Below are positions 44,820 to 53,905 of a stretch of 64,000 bases of DNA, in pieces (the stretch's first letter is position 1; every line of letters starts with the position of its first letter). The stretch spans positions 62,001 through 126,000 of the forward strand of contig NZ_JAPSKV010000008.1 of assembly GCF_031181385.1 (NCBI RefSeq), read 5' to 3'. A model generated the notes under the pieces. The model had not been told where the DNA came from and ran no database searches. It saw only the letters and a list, made by a program, of their open reading frames with translations. The DNA is from Fredinandcohnia onubensis (lineage in GTDB: Bacteria; Bacillota; Bacilli; Bacillales; Bacillaceae_L). The position numbers and the translations under genes were made by a program.

Positions 44820-44884
44820 ATGGGACAGAGGGACAGGTCCCGTGTCCCACCTTCAAAAATTTGTGGGATACGGGCCTTGTACCA
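44820..44884. repeat. GGGAC palindromic repeat, copy 13 (A plus B)
   Basis: A full type A at 44820-44850 and a decayed type B at 44863-44884 upstream of the Lin0512 gene. Confidence 0.82.
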
Positions 44885-44910
44885 TACATAATAAAAGAGG
44901 TGTGTATTTG

Positions 44911-45270
44911 ATGGAGCAATTAATGTTTATTGAAACGGGAATGGGAATTGATGTTCATGGCCAGAACATTACGAAGGCAGCCGTTCGGGCTGTGAAAAAT
45001 GCGATTCATTTTAATTCAATGCCTGGAATTCGATCTGTACTACCGGACAATAGTTTAGACAATATGGTAGTAAACGTAAAACTAGCGGTCCCTTGTGATA
45101 AAGAGGCTCTGGATATTGAGGCGGTTAGAGAGAGTATACCGTTTGGAAAAGTGTCAGTGGAAGTTATGAACGGTGGAATGCTAACAACAAGCGGAATCGT
45201 CATTAAGGAAAAAGGCGATCAAAACGATTTAATGTACATAGTAGTTGCTTCAGTCGAAGTTGGGTACTAA
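44911..45270 (+). CDS. Lin0512 family protein
   Basis: The 119-residue protein MEQLMFIETGMGIDVHGQNITKAA..., with AVRAVKNAIHFNSMPGI and VSVEVMNGGMLTTSGIVI, matches the Lin0512 (TIGR02058-type) family of small conserved proteins without assigned function. The ATG at 44911 follows AAGAGGTG. It lies alone on the plus strand among minus-strand amino-acid genes. In other genomes I recall it near amino-acid catabolic genes, which would suit this place. Confidence 0.85.
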   Translation: MEQLMFIETGMGIDVHGQNITKAAVRAVKNAIHFNSMPGIRSVLPDNSLDNMVVNVKLAVPCDKEALDIEAVRESIPFGKVSVEVMNGGMLTTSGIVIKEKGDQNDLMYIVVASVEVGY

Positions 45271-45344
45271 TGGGACAGAGGGACAGGTCCACTGTCCCAC
45301 CCTACAAAAAAAGTGGGACAAGGGACCTGTCCCCGTGACCCACT
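45271..45344. repeat. GGGAC palindromic repeat, copy 14 (A plus B)
   Basis: Type A at 45271-45300 begins right after the Lin0512 stop; type B at 45312-45344 ends just before the NhaC stop. The pair fills the convergent gap and could terminate both genes. Confidence 0.88.
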
Positions 45345-45349
45345 CTCAC

Positions 45350-46879
45350 TTATATTCCAACTCCTTCACTTGCACCGTACTTCCTTTTGTGATTCTTAGA
45401 TAATAGAAAAATAGTAATAATGAGTAAGACTACGATTAATAGTAAAGTTAAAACACTGCCTGTAATACCGGCAACAATATACCCAATAAAGGCAATCGAT
45501 GCATTAAGGAGTGCATAAGGTAATTGCGTTTTCACGTGGTCAATATGGTCAGCACCCGCTCCTGTAGACGAAAGGATAGTCGTATCAGAAATTGGTGAGC
45601 TATGATCTCCCATTATTCCACCCGAAAGTACAGCCCCGATACAAACTAATAAATGCGCATCTAATGTAACGGCCATAGGAATAGCAATTGGAAGCATGAT
45701 AGCATAAGTTCCCCATGAAGAACCTGAAGCTAAAGACATTAACACGCCGACTAAGAATAAAAGAGCTGGGATAATGAATGCAGGCACATTTCCATTCATT
45801 GCTTCCACAATAAAGTTTGCAGTACCCATTTCCTTCATCACTTTTCCAAGTGACCAAGCTAGGATTAGTGTAACGGCAACATAAACCATTTTTTGCATCC
45901 CAGTTGTGTAGATAGTAAAAATATCACTAAATTTTTTCAATTTGTATACAAGCATTAAAATGATAATTGTAATTGCGGCAAACAAATATGCTGTACTTAA
46001 GGAAACTCTAAAATCATTCCCTGGTACTGGCTCAAATGGGAAGCCATACGAAATCAATAAACCAAAAAGAGTAACAAATAATACTAAAAGAGGCAACCAA
46101 ACCAATATAGCATGTCGGTGTTCTGTTCCTTCTTCACTATTCTCCACTCTTCTTAATGGCTTAGAAGTTGGCCAGTATAGTTCTCCGGTAGTTTGAACTC
46201 TGTGCTCAGCTTTTGCCATCGGCCCAAAATCTAACTTTGTAAGAGCGACTAGAGGGACCATTACAACTGCTAATATCGCATAAAACTGAAATGGAATTAC
46301 CTGAACCAGAGTAGAAAATTCAGATGTCGTAATATTTAAGGCCTCATATTCCTTTTGAATAAGACCCATAATGTATACGCCCCATCCGATAAAAGGAATT
46401 AATACTGCAACAGGTGAGGAAGTTGAATCAATAATCCAAGCGAGCTTTTCTCTTGAAATTTTCGCCTTATCAAAGATTTTTTCAAAAACAGGGCCAACGA
46501 TAAGCGGTGTACCAAGATCAGAGAAGAAAATGATAATTCCTCCGAACCAAGCCGAAATTTGCGCTTTAGCCTTAGTATTAATAAATTTAATCGTATTTGC
46601 TGCAAGTGCAGCTCCACCGCCGGACTTTTCCATAAGCCCTACAAATCCGCCAATAAAGAATAATAATACGATAATAGCTGCATTGTAGCCATCTGCTGCT
46701 AGTGGGAAAAAGTAATTCCCTATTGTCTCTGTTGTTGCCACAAGAGGATTTCCCCCGACAAGCATGAGCACTCCGATAAAAGCACCAAAGAACAGAGACA
46801 CTACCACATTTCTCGTAATAACTGCAAGAATGATTGCAATAATAGGTGGGAGTATTGATATCCAGCCCAAGTGTTCCAT
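45350..46879 (-). CDS. NhaC-type Na+/H+ antiporter-like transporter
   Basis: The 509-residue membrane protein has about twelve helices with PPIIAIILAVITRNVVVSLFFGAFIG, FFSDLGTPLIVGPVFEK, IDSTSSPVAVLIPFIGWG, LASGSSWGTYAIMLPIA and GGIMGDHSSPISDTTILSSTGAG, all typical of large NhaC-like transporters. The ATG at 46879 has AAGGAG 8 bases upstream. Lying between amino-acid enzymes, it may exchange an amino acid rather than only Na+. Confidence 0.9.
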   Translation of the reverse strand: MEHLGWISILPPIIAIILAVITRNVVVSLFFGAFIGVLMLVGGNPLVATTETIGNYFFPLAADGYNAAIIVLLFFIGGFVGLMEKSGGGAALAANTIKFINTKAKAQISAWFGGIIIFFSDLGTPLIVGPVFEKIFDKAKISREKLAWIIDSTSSPVAVLIPFIGWGVYIMGLIQKEYEALNITTSEFSTLVQVIPFQFYAILAVVMVPLVALTKLDFGPMAKAEHRVQTTGELYWPTSKPLRRVENSEEGTEHRHAILVWLPLLVLFVTLFGLLISYGFPFEPVPGNDFRVSLSTAYLFAAITIIILMLVYKLKKFSDIFTIYTTGMQKMVYVAVTLILAWSLGKVMKEMGTANFIVEAMNGNVPAFIIPALLFLVGVLMSLASGSSWGTYAIMLPIAIPMAVTLDAHLLVCIGAVLSGGIMGDHSSPISDTTILSSTGAGADHIDHVKTQLPYALLNASIAFIGYIVAGITGSVLTLLLIVVLLIITIFLLSKNHKRKYGASEGVGI

Positions 46880-47140
46880 AAACATTTCTCCTTCTAATAA
46901 ACAAACTATTATATTGCATAAATATAAAAGGATAAATTTTTAGAATTTATCCCAAGACTTGATTATAAAGAACACTTCTATAAAATGCAATAAACTATTT
47001 AAATATATTTTTATAAATATACATTTTACTATTATATTTATAAAAAAAGGAAATGGATGTAGCCCTTCTGATACAGACAAAACGGGTCAATCACACCAAC
47101 TTAATTAAAAGGTTATTATTCTTGTAATCAAATTTTACTC
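46880..47140. other. Gene-free AT-rich gap upstream of the NhaC-like gene
   Basis: No ORF or clear RNA element was seen. The promoter of the NhaC-like gene must lie here, but no confident boxes stand out. Confidence 0.4.
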
Positions 47141-47176
47141 AAAAAAAAAAAAACGAAGAGATCACCTCTTCGTTTT
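47141..47176 (-). terminator. Terminator of the permease/M20 operon
   Basis: CGAAGAG pairs with CTCTTCG, followed on the minus strand by thirteen T's. Confidence 0.88.
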
Positions 47177-47256
47177 CTTGAAATTAGCGTGATGGATAAC
47201 CAGCATCAGCATGGAATCACATGATTGATCCAAAAATTTGAGGGATCCCCATCCTA

Positions 47257-48432
47257 TTATTTGTTTAGGTATGCCCACGCGTATTGGGCATATAGTTCTG
47301 CTCCGGTGACCATGGCATCTTCGTCGATGTTGAATTTGCCGTGGTGGTGTGCCCATTGAGTGTCTTTTTCCGGATTTCCTGATCCGACAAAGGCAAAGCA
47401 TCCTGGCACTTCAACAAGGTAGAAACTGAAGTCTTCCCCGCCCATTGTTGGTTTTTCATCATAAAGGACTTCTTCACCAAATGCCTCAGTGGCTACTTGT
47501 TGTACAAGTTTTGCACTTTCCTCACCGTTAATGACCGCCTGTGTGCCACGAATATAGTCTACTTCTGCTTTTGCCCCGTAAATTGACGCAACCTGCTCTG
47601 CATATACACGAAGCTGCTTTTCAATATGATCACGGACTTCAGGATCAAAACAACGAACGGTTCCTTCAATTACCGCATTCTCAGCAATCACATTAAAGCG
47701 CGTTCCAACTGTCATTTTCCCAACCGTTAATACAGCTGGTTTTTGAGGGTCGATCGTTCTTGAAACAACAGATTGAACATTCATTACAAAGGATGAGGCA
47801 ACAATTGCAGCATCGATGCAATCCTGTGGAATTGCCCCATGTCCCCCTCTTCCCTTGAATTTCACCGTGAAAATATCTGCTGATGCGAACGAAGGCCCAG
47901 GGTTGCAGGACACTTTATTGGTTGGCATTTGTGACCAAATATGCATTCCAAATACATTATCGACTCCCTCAACCGCTCCTTGTTTCACCATTTCTAAAGC
48001 TCCTGTTGCCACTTCTTCAGCCGGTTGGAAAATCAAGCGGACATTCCCATGCAGTTCCTCTTTAATGCCATTCAATGCCTTCGCAGCAATGAGAAGCATT
48101 GCAGTATGAGAATCATGCCCACATGCATGCATTTTGCCTTTCGTTTTAGAGGCATATGGCAAATCCGAATTTAATTCTTCAACGGATAAAGCGTCCATAT
48201 CCGCTCTCAATGCTACAGTTTTTCCTGGCTTGCCACCCTTTATTTCTCCGATCACACCTGTCGGCTTTGTTTTATGGTTCTCGATTCCTAACTCATCGAG
48301 ATATTGCGCTACGAACGTTGATGTATTGTACTCTTCCCAAGACACTTCAGGCTCACTATGCAATTTTCGACGGATAGCAGTCAATTCTTCACTATAGTGT
48401 CCAATTGCTTGTTTTATTTTTTCATTTATCAT
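47257..48432 (-). CDS. M20 family metallopeptidase / amidohydrolase (aminoacylase type)
   Basis: The 391-residue enzyme hydrolyses N-acyl amino acids or similar amides. M20D signatures are RRKLHSEPEVSWEE, ALRADMDALSVEE, KMHACGHDSHTAMLL (metal ligands), FQPAEEVATGA (catalytic Glu pair), VFGMHIWSQMP and FKGRGGHGAIPQDCIDA, with GGEDFSFY near the end. The ATG at 48432 lies 9 bases after GGAGG. It is cotranscribed with an upstream permease that may import its substrate. Confidence 0.93.
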   Translation of the reverse strand: MINEKIKQAIGHYSEELTAIRRKLHSEPEVSWEEYNTSTFVAQYLDELGIENHKTKPTGVIGEIKGGKPGKTVALRADMDALSVEELNSDLPYASKTKGKMHACGHDSHTAMLLIAAKALNGIKEELHGNVRLIFQPAEEVATGALEMVKQGAVEGVDNVFGMHIWSQMPTNKVSCNPGPSFASADIFTVKFKGRGGHGAIPQDCIDAAIVASSFVMNVQSVVSRTIDPQKPAVLTVGKMTVGTRFNVIAENAVIEGTVRCFDPEVRDHIEKQLRVYAEQVASIYGAKAEVDYIRGTQAVINGEESAKLVQQVATEAFGEEVLYDEKPTMGGEDFSFYLVEVPGCFAFVGSGNPEKDTQWAHHHGKFNIDEDAMVTGAELYAQYAWAYLNK

Positions 48433-48474
48433 ACTGTTCAACCTCCACTACAATCATTCGATGTAGTTTGAATT

Positions 48475-49671
48475 TTATAAGAATGACACAAAAGTTCCGG
48501 CTAGAATTACAGAAACAATCGTAACTGTGATAAATCCTCCGACCAGCATTGGCGGTAACATATGACTTGTTAATACTTCTCTTTCTTTTTCATCCTTTGT
48601 CAATGAGTTAATAACTTCATTTGTAATAATATAATCAGCTGGGAATCCGTATAGGGCTGTCAGTGATACAGCGAATGCCATGTATTTGCTGACCTTTAGC
48701 AACTTGCCTGCTATAAATGAAAAGATATACATCCCGATTACCCCTAATACAATACACCCGATAAGCGGTGTTAATATCTCTAGCATCATGCTAGGTGTTG
48801 CATTCTTTAATCCATCAAAAATGAAAAGCATTAACCCCATAATCGCTAAACCAAATCCATTTGCCTTTTGTAATGAGTGTGTTTCAAGGAAACCAATACT
48901 CTTTCCGATAACCCCGAAAAGTAAGCAAAGCACAAGTGCATTAACAGTCACAATCGGTGCTAATAAAGTTGAAGCTAAATAAGCAAGGTAACCAACAACT
49001 GCTAATCTCAAAAACTTGAAATACTCTGTATTATATTTTTCTGGAATTTTATCAATCCACTTAACCTTTGGAGCAGTTTCAGATGTTGCCGCAACTTCTG
49101 CTTTTACTTCTTCCACTTTTGAAAGTTGACCATCGCGATATTGCTGTAGTAGTTTCTTACCTTCTTTTTTTAATACGATTGATGTTATCGGGTATCCTGC
49201 AAAACCTTGCATCACATAGATCACAATCGCAAAAACAGATAAGCTTGTAAGTCCTGCATTTGCAGCACCTTCTGACATGATTAATGCCGAAACTAGGCCT
49301 CCAACTAATGGTGGAATAGCTACAATGACTGTTTGCACTCCAAAAATGAGTGTACCTATTCCAAAAAGAACCGCGATAATACCTAGAATACCAGACAATG
49401 CGATTAATATCGTTTTCCACTGAGCCATTAATTCTTTAAGTGATAATAATGTACCCATGTTTACAATCAATAGATACATCAACATCGTAGCTACAACAGA
49501 TGGTATACCTGCTAATGCAACAATGTCTTGCGGAAAAAAAGTCCAATATCCTATTAAAAATAGGACCGCACACACAAACACGGATGGTACCCATGCTTTT
49601 GTTTTTATAGAAATAAAGTCTCCGATAAAAAGTATGATAAGTAAAAGAACGAAAGCTAGCATTTGAGACAT
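48475..49671 (-). CDS. Multi-spanning membrane permease, family not certain
   Basis: The 398-residue protein has about ten helices and a hydrophilic central loop (residues about 172-205, rich in Glu, Lys and Ala). Features include NMGTLLSLKELMAQWKTILIALSG, GGLVSALIMSEGAANAGLTSLSVF, and TALYGFPADYIITNEVINSLTKDE near the C-terminus. The two-halved layout with a Gly/Ser-rich central motif resembles glutamate/sodium symporter-like permeases. I cannot place it firmly. Its gene precedes the M20 amidohydrolase by 42 bp, so uptake of an N-acylated amino acid or dipeptide is plausible. Confidence 0.7.
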   Translation of the reverse strand: MSQMLAFVLLLIILFIGDFISIKTKAWVPSVFVCAVLFLIGYWTFFPQDIVALAGIPSVVATMLMYLLIVNMGTLLSLKELMAQWKTILIALSGILGIIAVLFGIGTLIFGVQTVIVAIPPLVGGLVSALIMSEGAANAGLTSLSVFAIVIYVMQGFAGYPITSIVLKKEGKKLLQQYRDGQLSKVEEVKAEVAATSETAPKVKWIDKIPEKYNTEYFKFLRLAVVGYLAYLASTLLAPIVTVNALVLCLLFGVIGKSIGFLETHSLQKANGFGLAIMGLMLFIFDGLKNATPSMMLEILTPLIGCIVLGVIGMYIFSFIAGKLLKVSKYMAFAVSLTALYGFPADYIITNEVINSLTKDEKEREVLTSHMLPPMLVGGFITVTIVSVILAGTFVSFL

Positions 49672-50029
49672 TATAAGTTCAACCCCTTTTTGCGTTAGTT
49701 GTTATTATTTTTAAAATATAATAACATCTTAATAAGCGAAATGAAAGATTTTTTTGAAAATAGTTGTAATATCAAGCGATTGACAACTAACAATTCTTTT
49801 ATAATTTGTATTTACTGGGTATATTTGCTATTTTAATATAAAATTTACATAAAGAAATCAGAATACATCGGAATATCTCAAGCTTTTCCCAAAGTTAGTG
49901 TTCTTTCTATTATTTAAGATTAATCTTCAGTTTTTAAATAGTTTAAATTTAAAACGCTCTAAACCACCTAATTAGAATACATTGCTCATATATATACTTA
50001 CATGAATTTTTTCAAATTAGGAGGATGTT
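49672..50029. other. Divergent intergenic gap
   Basis: The AT-rich spacer lies between the permease (minus) and the oxidoreductase (plus). TTGACA (49780) and TATAAT (49800) occur on the plus strand but only 14 bp apart, so they are not a convincing pair. No other structure was seen. Confidence 0.4.
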
Positions 50030-51100
50030 ATGGACCGTTCAAACCACCATAAAGTGAAGCCTTATTTAATAACGCGTAGCTTGTTACCAGAAAACCAGGA
50101 GACACCCATTCAATTTATCAATGCTGATACTATGAAAAATAGGTTATTTTATAGGCGTAACCACTTTAATTATCCAACTCTTTCTTACTCAAACTATTGG
50201 CTTCCAATAAACGGTAAAGTAACAACACCAAAACTAATCTTCTTCCAGGATATTCTTCGATTACCTTCAAAAACAATAAAAGTTGTCCTTGAATGTTCTG
50301 GTGATAAACGCAGCCTTTTCGAACCTAAAGTATTCGGAGAACAATGGGAAAAGGGTGCTATAAACCAAAGTTATTGGAAGGGTGTACCGTTAAGGAGCTT
50401 GTTGGAACTATCAGAGATAAGAGAAGGAGCCAAAGAGGTTGTTGTAGAAGGATATGATTTTGGAGAAAGAACTGATCTAAATAAGGTTTTCACCTACTCC
50501 AGAAGTTTACCTATCGAGAAGGCGCTCCACCCTGATACCATTATTGCGTATGAATACAATAACCAACCAATTCCTTTTAAACATGGGTATCCATTGAGAT
50601 TGATAGTTCCACAATGGTATGCAATGGCGTCCGTTAAATGGATAAAACAGATTAGTGTTATTGATTTTAAATTTACAGGCCCCTTTCAGACAATCGATTA
50701 TGTGTATTATCCAAATAAAGAAAATAATAAAGAATCCTTCCCTGTTACTTCAATAAATGTAAACTCTACTATTCAAAAACCTCTAGACATGGAAATTTTA
50801 AATACTGGTAAGCATTTGATTAAAGGAATTGCGTGGACAGGTAAAGGCTTTATCACGAAGCTAGAAATAAGTGTTGATGGTGGCAGTACATGGTTAAATG
50901 TCAAACTAGAGCCTACTAATAATGGGGATTATGGCTGGCAATCATGGTCTTATGAATGGACCATATCAAAAAAAGGTGAATATGTGATTATGTCAAAAGC
51001 AACAGATTCATATGGTAGAACCCAGCCGGTTACCCCTTTTTGGAATAAAAAGGGGTATGGATATAACGCGATTGAAAAAATCAATGTTAAGGTGGAATAG
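50030..51100 (+). CDS. Sulfite oxidase-family molybdopterin-dependent oxidoreductase
   Basis: The 356-residue protein has a molybdopterin domain (residues about 15-225). The Mo-ligand cysteine lies in VLECSGDKR (residue about 88), followed by WKGVPLRSLLELS and PFKHGYPLRLIVPQWYAMASVKWIKQI. A C-terminal Mo-co dimerisation-like Ig domain carries KLEISVDGGSTWLNVKL and WQSWSYEW. It has no signal peptide or heme domain. Family members oxidise sulfite or reduce S- or N-oxides; the substrate is not deducible. GGAGGATGTT precedes the ATG. Confidence 0.9.
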   Translation: MDRSNHHKVKPYLITRSLLPENQETPIQFINADTMKNRLFYRRNHFNYPTLSYSNYWLPINGKVTTPKLIFFQDILRLPSKTIKVVLECSGDKRSLFEPKVFGEQWEKGAINQSYWKGVPLRSLLELSEIREGAKEVVVEGYDFGERTDLNKVFTYSRSLPIEKALHPDTIIAYEYNNQPIPFKHGYPLRLIVPQWYAMASVKWIKQISVIDFKFTGPFQTIDYVYYPNKENNKESFPVTSINVNSTIQKPLDMEILNTGKHLIKGIAWTGKGFITKLEISVDGGSTWLNVKLEPTNNGDYGWQSWSYEWTISKKGEYVIMSKATDSYGRTQPVTPFWNKKGYGYNAIEKINVKVE

Positions 51101-51218
51101 CCATTCGGATAGGAATGATTCAACTTATCATCATTTTGGTAAATTTAATGGTTATATAACTTAACTAGTAGTTATTGGAGACATTTATTATTTAAATGTC
51201 CTATAATAACACCCTTAG

Positions 51219-51264
51219 AAAAAAGGCTGTTCTGAAAGTCATAGCACTGACTTTCGGAACAGCC
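51219..51264. terminator. Terminator of cueP
   Basis: GGCTGTTCTGAAAGTCA pairs with TGACTTTCGGAACAGCC (one mismatch); on the minus strand six T's follow. Confidence 0.85.
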
Positions 51265-51330
51265 CTGTAATTTATTTATTTAAAATATCATTCTTATCTA
51301 TAAACTACTTAAATTTTACAGATATTTACA

Positions 51331-51864
51331 TTAGGTTAACTGCATGGTTGTGACACAAGTATTGTCGCCTTCATATGTGGAAAGTTTTGATTCTGCTGTT
51401 TTTCCGTCATATCCGATTTTTACTGTATATGTTTTATCCCGCGGTAACCATAGATCGATAAAGCCATTTGCGAACGATGTCATGGTTTCATCAACAACCA
51501 CATTACCAGCCTCATCTTGAATGTAGACATCAAATTCCTTTTCAACTAATTCTCCTTGACAACCTGTTAAACTGTGAATGGCACATTCATGTGTTGTTTC
51601 AATAAATGGGGCAATCGAAACAAAAAATTCTTCCTCAGGAAGTTCATAAGAGGTTTCTTCTTTATTACTATCCGTAACAATAAGTTCTTGCGAGGTAATC
51701 GAAGCAGACACATCTTCAAAACTACCAACACTATAATCGTGTACCATTCCTTTAATATCTTTTACTTCATCTACATCCTTTTCATTCGATGAACTATTGT
51801 TACAAGCCGCTAATACGAGGATTAGCAGTAATCCTGTTAATCCAAGTAATCCTTTTTTCATCAT
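51331..51864 (-). CDS. cueP: CueP family metal-binding lipoprotein
   Basis: The 177-residue exported protein has a lipobox (LVLAACNN, lipidated C21) and a CueP-like domain with cysteines C94 and C102 in HECAIHSLTGCQGEL and C170 near the C-terminus. These positions parallel the three copper-binding cysteines of Salmonella CueP as I recall them. It probably buffers or reduces copper outside the membrane. Its promoter carries the TCTGCA-type direct repeat shared with the adjacent two-component genes. Confidence 0.86.
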   Translation of the reverse strand: MMKKGLLGLTGLLLILVLAACNNSSSNEKDVDEVKDIKGMVHDYSVGSFEDVSASITSQELIVTDSNKEETSYELPEEEFFVSIAPFIETTHECAIHSLTGCQGELVEKEFDVYIQDEAGNVVVDETMTSFANGFIDLWLPRDKTYTVKIGYDGKTAESKLSTYEGDNTCVTTMQLT

Positions 51865-51932
51865 GTTTCAACTCCTTTTAAAATGCAGGTAAGAACCATA
51901 TTTGTCACCATTAAATACTATAATCCTTGATA

Positions 51933-51966
51933 ATAGTAACTAATAATTATGAAGGAAGTATGCAGA
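51933..51966 (-). promoter_or_regulatory. Response-regulator box and promoter of cueP
   Basis: Minus strand: TCTGCA-TACTT-CCTTCA (51950-51966), then 11 bp, then -10 TACTAT (51933-51938). The half-site and the N5 sequence equal those upstream of the response-regulator gene. Confidence 0.65.
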
Positions 51967-52022
51967 AAACAGTTTTGGCGATTGGTATTTTTTATGTTTT
52001 TAAAACCATTTTTCTTTTACAT

Positions 52023-53402
52023 TTATAGATTATCTTCCAATTCAATCGTTACCTTAGTACCTTTTCCTACTTCACTATCTATATTTATATAACCGCCATG
52101 AGCTTCTACAATTTCTTTCACAATTGATAATCCTAAGCCCGATCCACCACTTTCACGTGATCTTGACTTCTCAACTCGGTACAAACGGTTATATATAAAT
52201 GGGATTTCCTCTTTTGGAATGCCTATTCCTTCATCGATAACAGATAACACTATTTTATTCTTAGTCTGGTTTTGTTCAACTTCTAATGTAACTCTACTAT
52301 TCATGTTTGAATATTTTAATGAGTTATCTAATAGGTTTATAACTACTTGTTCAAATCTAGGCCTGTCTATATTGGCGAATAAGCCATTCGGACAGGAATG
52401 GTTCAACTGAATTCCTTTTTTCTTAAACGCTGGATGAACTTTCTTCACAATTTTATTTGTGAATTCGCAAAGATTAACCCTTTCCTTTTCAATAACAAAG
52501 GTATGCTGGTCAATTTTAGCCAAATCAAATAAGTCTTTGACTAAACCTGAAATATGTTCGGCCTCCTCGCAAATTATTTGTAAATATTTATTGCGCTCTT
52601 CTTCACTAATACCTTCTCTTTGCGCTATATCTGCATATCCTTTTACATAGGTTAGAGGCGTTCTTAATTCGTGTGAAATACTTGCCAGAAATTCACTTCT
52701 TTCCTTTTTTAAATGATTTAAATCATTAGCTAACATTTGAATACTTCGTGCAAGCTCTCCCAGTTCATCATTGCTCTGATGTCTAACCGAAACCGTAAAA
52801 TCCCCTTTACTTAATGCTTTTGTGGCCTGTTTCATTCTAATTAAAGGGAGTGTTATCACTTTAGAAAGCAAAAAGACTGTCACAACCGTTAAGAGAATTG
52901 TAAGACTTCCCACCAAAATAAAATGTTGCTTTAATTTATAAACCATCATTTGTATCGAATGTGTGCTCTTAAACATATACACATGGCCAATCAATTGATT
53001 ATCAATCATAATAGGACTAACAGTGGATATATAAAACTCTGTTTCCCACCGTTTTTCGACAATCATCCCCTCGAATGGCACGGGTCCCCTTTCCCTCTTC
53101 ATCAGCTGTTTCATAGGCGTTGTTAGCTCATTTGACTTAGCAAGTACCTTACCATTATGAGTCATGATCACGACATCCGTATCTGCTTCAGTTTCCATTA
53201 AAGCAACATGCTCAATTGTCGTATCATCAAAGCTTTTTTCTAAAACATGGCGGTGACTTTCCCCTCTTGCTTTTAATTCTGCAAGTTCTTCGTCTATACG
53301 AGAATTGACTAGTCCAGTATATAAAACAGAAAACAAAATGATTTCAAGAACTAAGATGAATGAGAAAAACAGTAGACCGAGTTTAAGCGATATTTTATTC
53401 AT
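52023..53402 (-). CDS. Two-component sensor histidine kinase
   Basis: The 459-residue membrane kinase has TM helices at about 9-31 and 161-183. An extracellular sensor of about 130 residues, a HAMP domain (about 184-236), a HisKA box SHELRTPLTYVKGYADIAQ (H244) and an HATPase with NLLDNSLKYS, DEGIGIP and GSGLGLSIVKEIVE follow. It pairs with the OmpR-type regulator at 53906-54571 on the same strand, but a small plus-strand gene lies between them. Closeness to cueP and ydhK suggests metal or envelope stress as signal. Confidence 0.93.
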   Translation of the reverse strand: MNKISLKLGLLFFSFILVLEIILFSVLYTGLVNSRIDEELAELKARGESHRHVLEKSFDDTTIEHVALMETEADTDVVIMTHNGKVLAKSNELTTPMKQLMKRERGPVPFEGMIVEKRWETEFYISTVSPIMIDNQLIGHVYMFKSTHSIQMMVYKLKQHFILVGSLTILLTVVTVFLLSKVITLPLIRMKQATKALSKGDFTVSVRHQSNDELGELARSIQMLANDLNHLKKERSEFLASISHELRTPLTYVKGYADIAQREGISEEERNKYLQIICEEAEHISGLVKDLFDLAKIDQHTFVIEKERVNLCEFTNKIVKKVHPAFKKKGIQLNHSCPNGLFANIDRPRFEQVVINLLDNSLKYSNMNSRVTLEVEQNQTKNKIVLSVIDEGIGIPKEEIPFIYNRLYRVEKSRSRESGGSGLGLSIVKEIVEAHGGYINIDSEVGKGTKVTIELEDNL

Positions 53403-53499
53403 TCATTTTCTCCTTATATTTTTAGCCTTCAATAAAAACGTAAATAACTCATAAACATCATCCCACTTCGTTTAAAATCCAATTTTGCCCTTCACGAAC

Positions 53500-53544
53500 T
53501 ATTCATAAATTCTGCATAGATTCTGCAATGTTTAGATGTATTCT
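53500..53544 (+). promoter_or_regulatory. Response-regulator box and promoter of the small secreted protein
   Basis: TCTGCA-TAGAT-TCTGCA (53511-53527), with a weaker third copy TATTCA-TAAAT just upstream, all at 11-bp period. It is followed after 11 bp by a -10-like TATTCT (53539-53544). The arrangement suits activation by an OmpR-family protein at the -35 position. Confidence 0.68.
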
Positions 53545-53575
53545 AAAGCCATAAAAGATAAGGAGTTGGTAAGAT

Positions 53576-53830
53576 ATGAAAAAATGGGCGATTAGCATTT
53601 TCACAGCTGCATTAGTAATCGGTACAGGTACTGCTGTATTTGCACAAGGAGATGGTGAAGGTTTCCTTCCTTTTGAAAAGATGAAACCCTTCATGGAAAA
53701 AATGCACCCCGATTTTTCTGAACAGCAATTAAAAGATATGTTTGATTCTTGCCATGGAGAAAACGGCTTGATGAAAAATACAAATTTTAATGAAATGTAT
53801 AATCTAGATATGAAGAATAATAGCTTATAA
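53576..53830 (+). CDS. Small secreted protein, 84 aa, between regulator and kinase genes
   Basis: The protein has a signal peptide (KKWAISIFTAALVIGTGTAVFAQ, cleavage after about residue 23). A short mature part follows, with PFEKMKPFMEKMHPDFSEQQLKDMFDSCHGENG, containing one Cys-His pair. I do not recognise a named family. GATAAGGAG precedes the ATG. It is encoded opposite to its neighbours and has the same regulator box as they do. A role as secreted effector or modulator of the sensor is possible. Confidence 0.82.
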   Translation: MKKWAISIFTAALVIGTGTAVFAQGDGEGFLPFEKMKPFMEKMHPDFSEQQLKDMFDSCHGENGLMKNTNFNEMYNLDMKNNSL

Positions 53831-53905
53831 CTATACTCATCTTAAGAGAGCCTCCTAGACGCTGCTTTAGGGGGCAAAACAATTTTAGTTCATTAGATGT
53901 GCATC

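Noticed and set aside
46587-46919. Long minus-strand ORF overlapping the NhaC-like gene start
   Set aside because: It is a frame shadow of a hydrophobic gene, with Cys/Trp/Arg-rich translation unlike a real protein.
49780-49805. TTGACA and TATAAT pair on the plus strand before the molybdopterin enzyme
   Set aside because: The spacer is only 14 bp, too short for a sigma-A promoter.
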